Source of the DNA: Acanthopleura granulata
Taxonomy: Eukaryota; Mollusca; Polyplacophora; Chitonida; Chitonidae
NCBI GenBank assembly: GCA_016165875.1
Contig: JABBOT010000005.1
Location: 4,993,186 to 5,057,185 of the forward strand
Direction: 5' to 3'
DNA length: 64,000 bases
The translations under genes and the position numbers were made by a program. Below the pieces are notes generated by a model. That model saw nothing but the letters and a program-made list of their open reading frames with translations. It was not told the origin of the DNA and ran no database searches. Shown here piece after piece: positions 63,502 to 64,000 of the stretch (positions within the stretch are counted from its first letter, which is position 1; every line of letters begins with the position of its first letter).

Positions 63502-63575
63502 GAACACTGGATGGGGGATTCGATCCGTGGTGGATGTACTGGTCAGCGTGGGATGGTTTTCAATAAATACGTCCA
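63502..63575 (-). pseudogene. Second Penelope-like RT fragment, opposite orientation
   Basis: The minus strand reads GRIY-stop-KPSHADQYIHHGS, then NPPSSV, a diverged copy of the VYHKPTHTNQYIQHSSNHPSLV block on the + strand just to its right. The two copies meet head to head near 63575. The resulting inverted repeat has arms of roughly 50-70 bp, for example 63530..63551 against 63603..63624 with only a couple of mismatches. The copy has a stop where Arg or His is expected and loses similarity beyond about 63502. Confidence 0.55.
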
Positions 63576-64000
63576 CTCTGACAAGTGTTTATCATAAGCC
63601 AACCCACACTAACCAGTACATCCAACACAGTTCAAATCACCCATCCCTTGTCAAAAGAGGAATCTTAACAAACCACGCAGCCAACATAACCTCAGGAAGC
63701 TCTTGACTCAGAAGTCAAACACCTCACCGCAGTATTCACCAACCAGGACAGCTACCCCCAGATTTGACTGAATCCACCATCCGGCATACACTCAAAAGTA
63801 ACCAGCAGAACACCCCAATCCTGACCAGAATACCCATCATCCTTTATGATTACCCTACCCTTTACTGGAAGGACTGGGTACACTATACAATGTCTACTTA
63901 AAAATAATGCTAACATCGATAGCATATTCACAAGTGGATTAACAGAAGACCATTCTGAACACAACAAGAAAACAGCTCCCATTACCGCATAGCAACCGAA
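63576..64000 (+). pseudogene. Penelope-like retroelement reverse transcriptase fragment, 3' part, frameshifted
   Basis: Reading from about 63576, the + strand gives TSVYHKPTHTNQYIQHSS, then NHPSLVKRG and NHAAN. This matches the 'VYRKPTHTxxY...HxxxxKRGV...RA' block known from the C-terminal part of reverse transcriptases of Penelope-like elements. Further along in the same frame, interrupted by stops, come VKHLTAVFTNQDSYP and then, just before the window ends, ITLPFTG with LLKNNANIDSIFTSG. These resemble the later 'L..VF..NGYP' and 'LPY..G' blocks of the same protein. In-frame stops (TGA at 63704 and others) show it is dead. A GIY-YIG endonuclease domain, if present, would lie beyond the window. 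Confidence 0.6.

Overview
The window is animal nuclear DNA, most likely from a lophotrochozoan such as a mollusc or brachiopod. It is AT-rich and almost gene-free. It holds many minisatellites, tRNA-derived SINEs with a conserved central block of the kind common in molluscs and relatives, short inverted-repeat (MITE-like) DNA elements, and one long intact open reading frame without introns. There are no operons, ribosome binding sites or other prokaryotic features. The phylum is inferred from repeat style and receptor type and was not tested by a search.

The one confident gene is on the + strand at 51931..53430. It encodes a 499-residue class A (rhodopsin-like) peptide receptor of the FMRFamide-receptor type, contained in one coding exon. 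A good splice acceptor at 51601..51604 shows at least one upstream 5'UTR exon. A second receptor trace lies at 14964..15221: a TM6-plus-intracellular-loop-3 segment very like cholecystokinin/gastrin (sulfakinin) receptors, without TM7 nearby and with damaged positions, so probably a relic or isolated exon.

Layout: 1..480 is a 120-bp tandem array. 2.6-3.5 kb has two more arrays and a possible minus-strand exon at 3698..3985. 8.47-9.31 kb is a 57-bp minisatellite. 12.8 kb has a SINE fragment. 14.0-14.3 kb is a 34-bp array, followed by the CCK-receptor-like fragment. 16.6-19.4 kb holds one long foldback element and two MITEs in opposite orientation. 25.0-26.0 kb is a diverged ~537-bp tandem duplication ending in a hairpin. 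29.1-29.5 kb is a very regular 32-bp minisatellite. 32-37.8 kb has small arrays, a degraded MITE, a young SINE with a perfect 13-bp target-site duplication and a second foldback element. 39.5-49.3 kb has more arrays, another MITE and a G-run. 51.6-53.7 kb is the receptor gene. 54-61 kb is again arrays and SINEs. The right edge (63.5-64.0 kb) carries two head-to-head pieces of a Penelope-like retroelement reverse transcriptase.

Functionally the window looks like the 5' and 3' surroundings of one neuropeptide receptor gene. Most apparent ORFs elsewhere are chance ORFs, many created by tandem repeats whose unit length is a multiple of 3 or which stay open in all frames.
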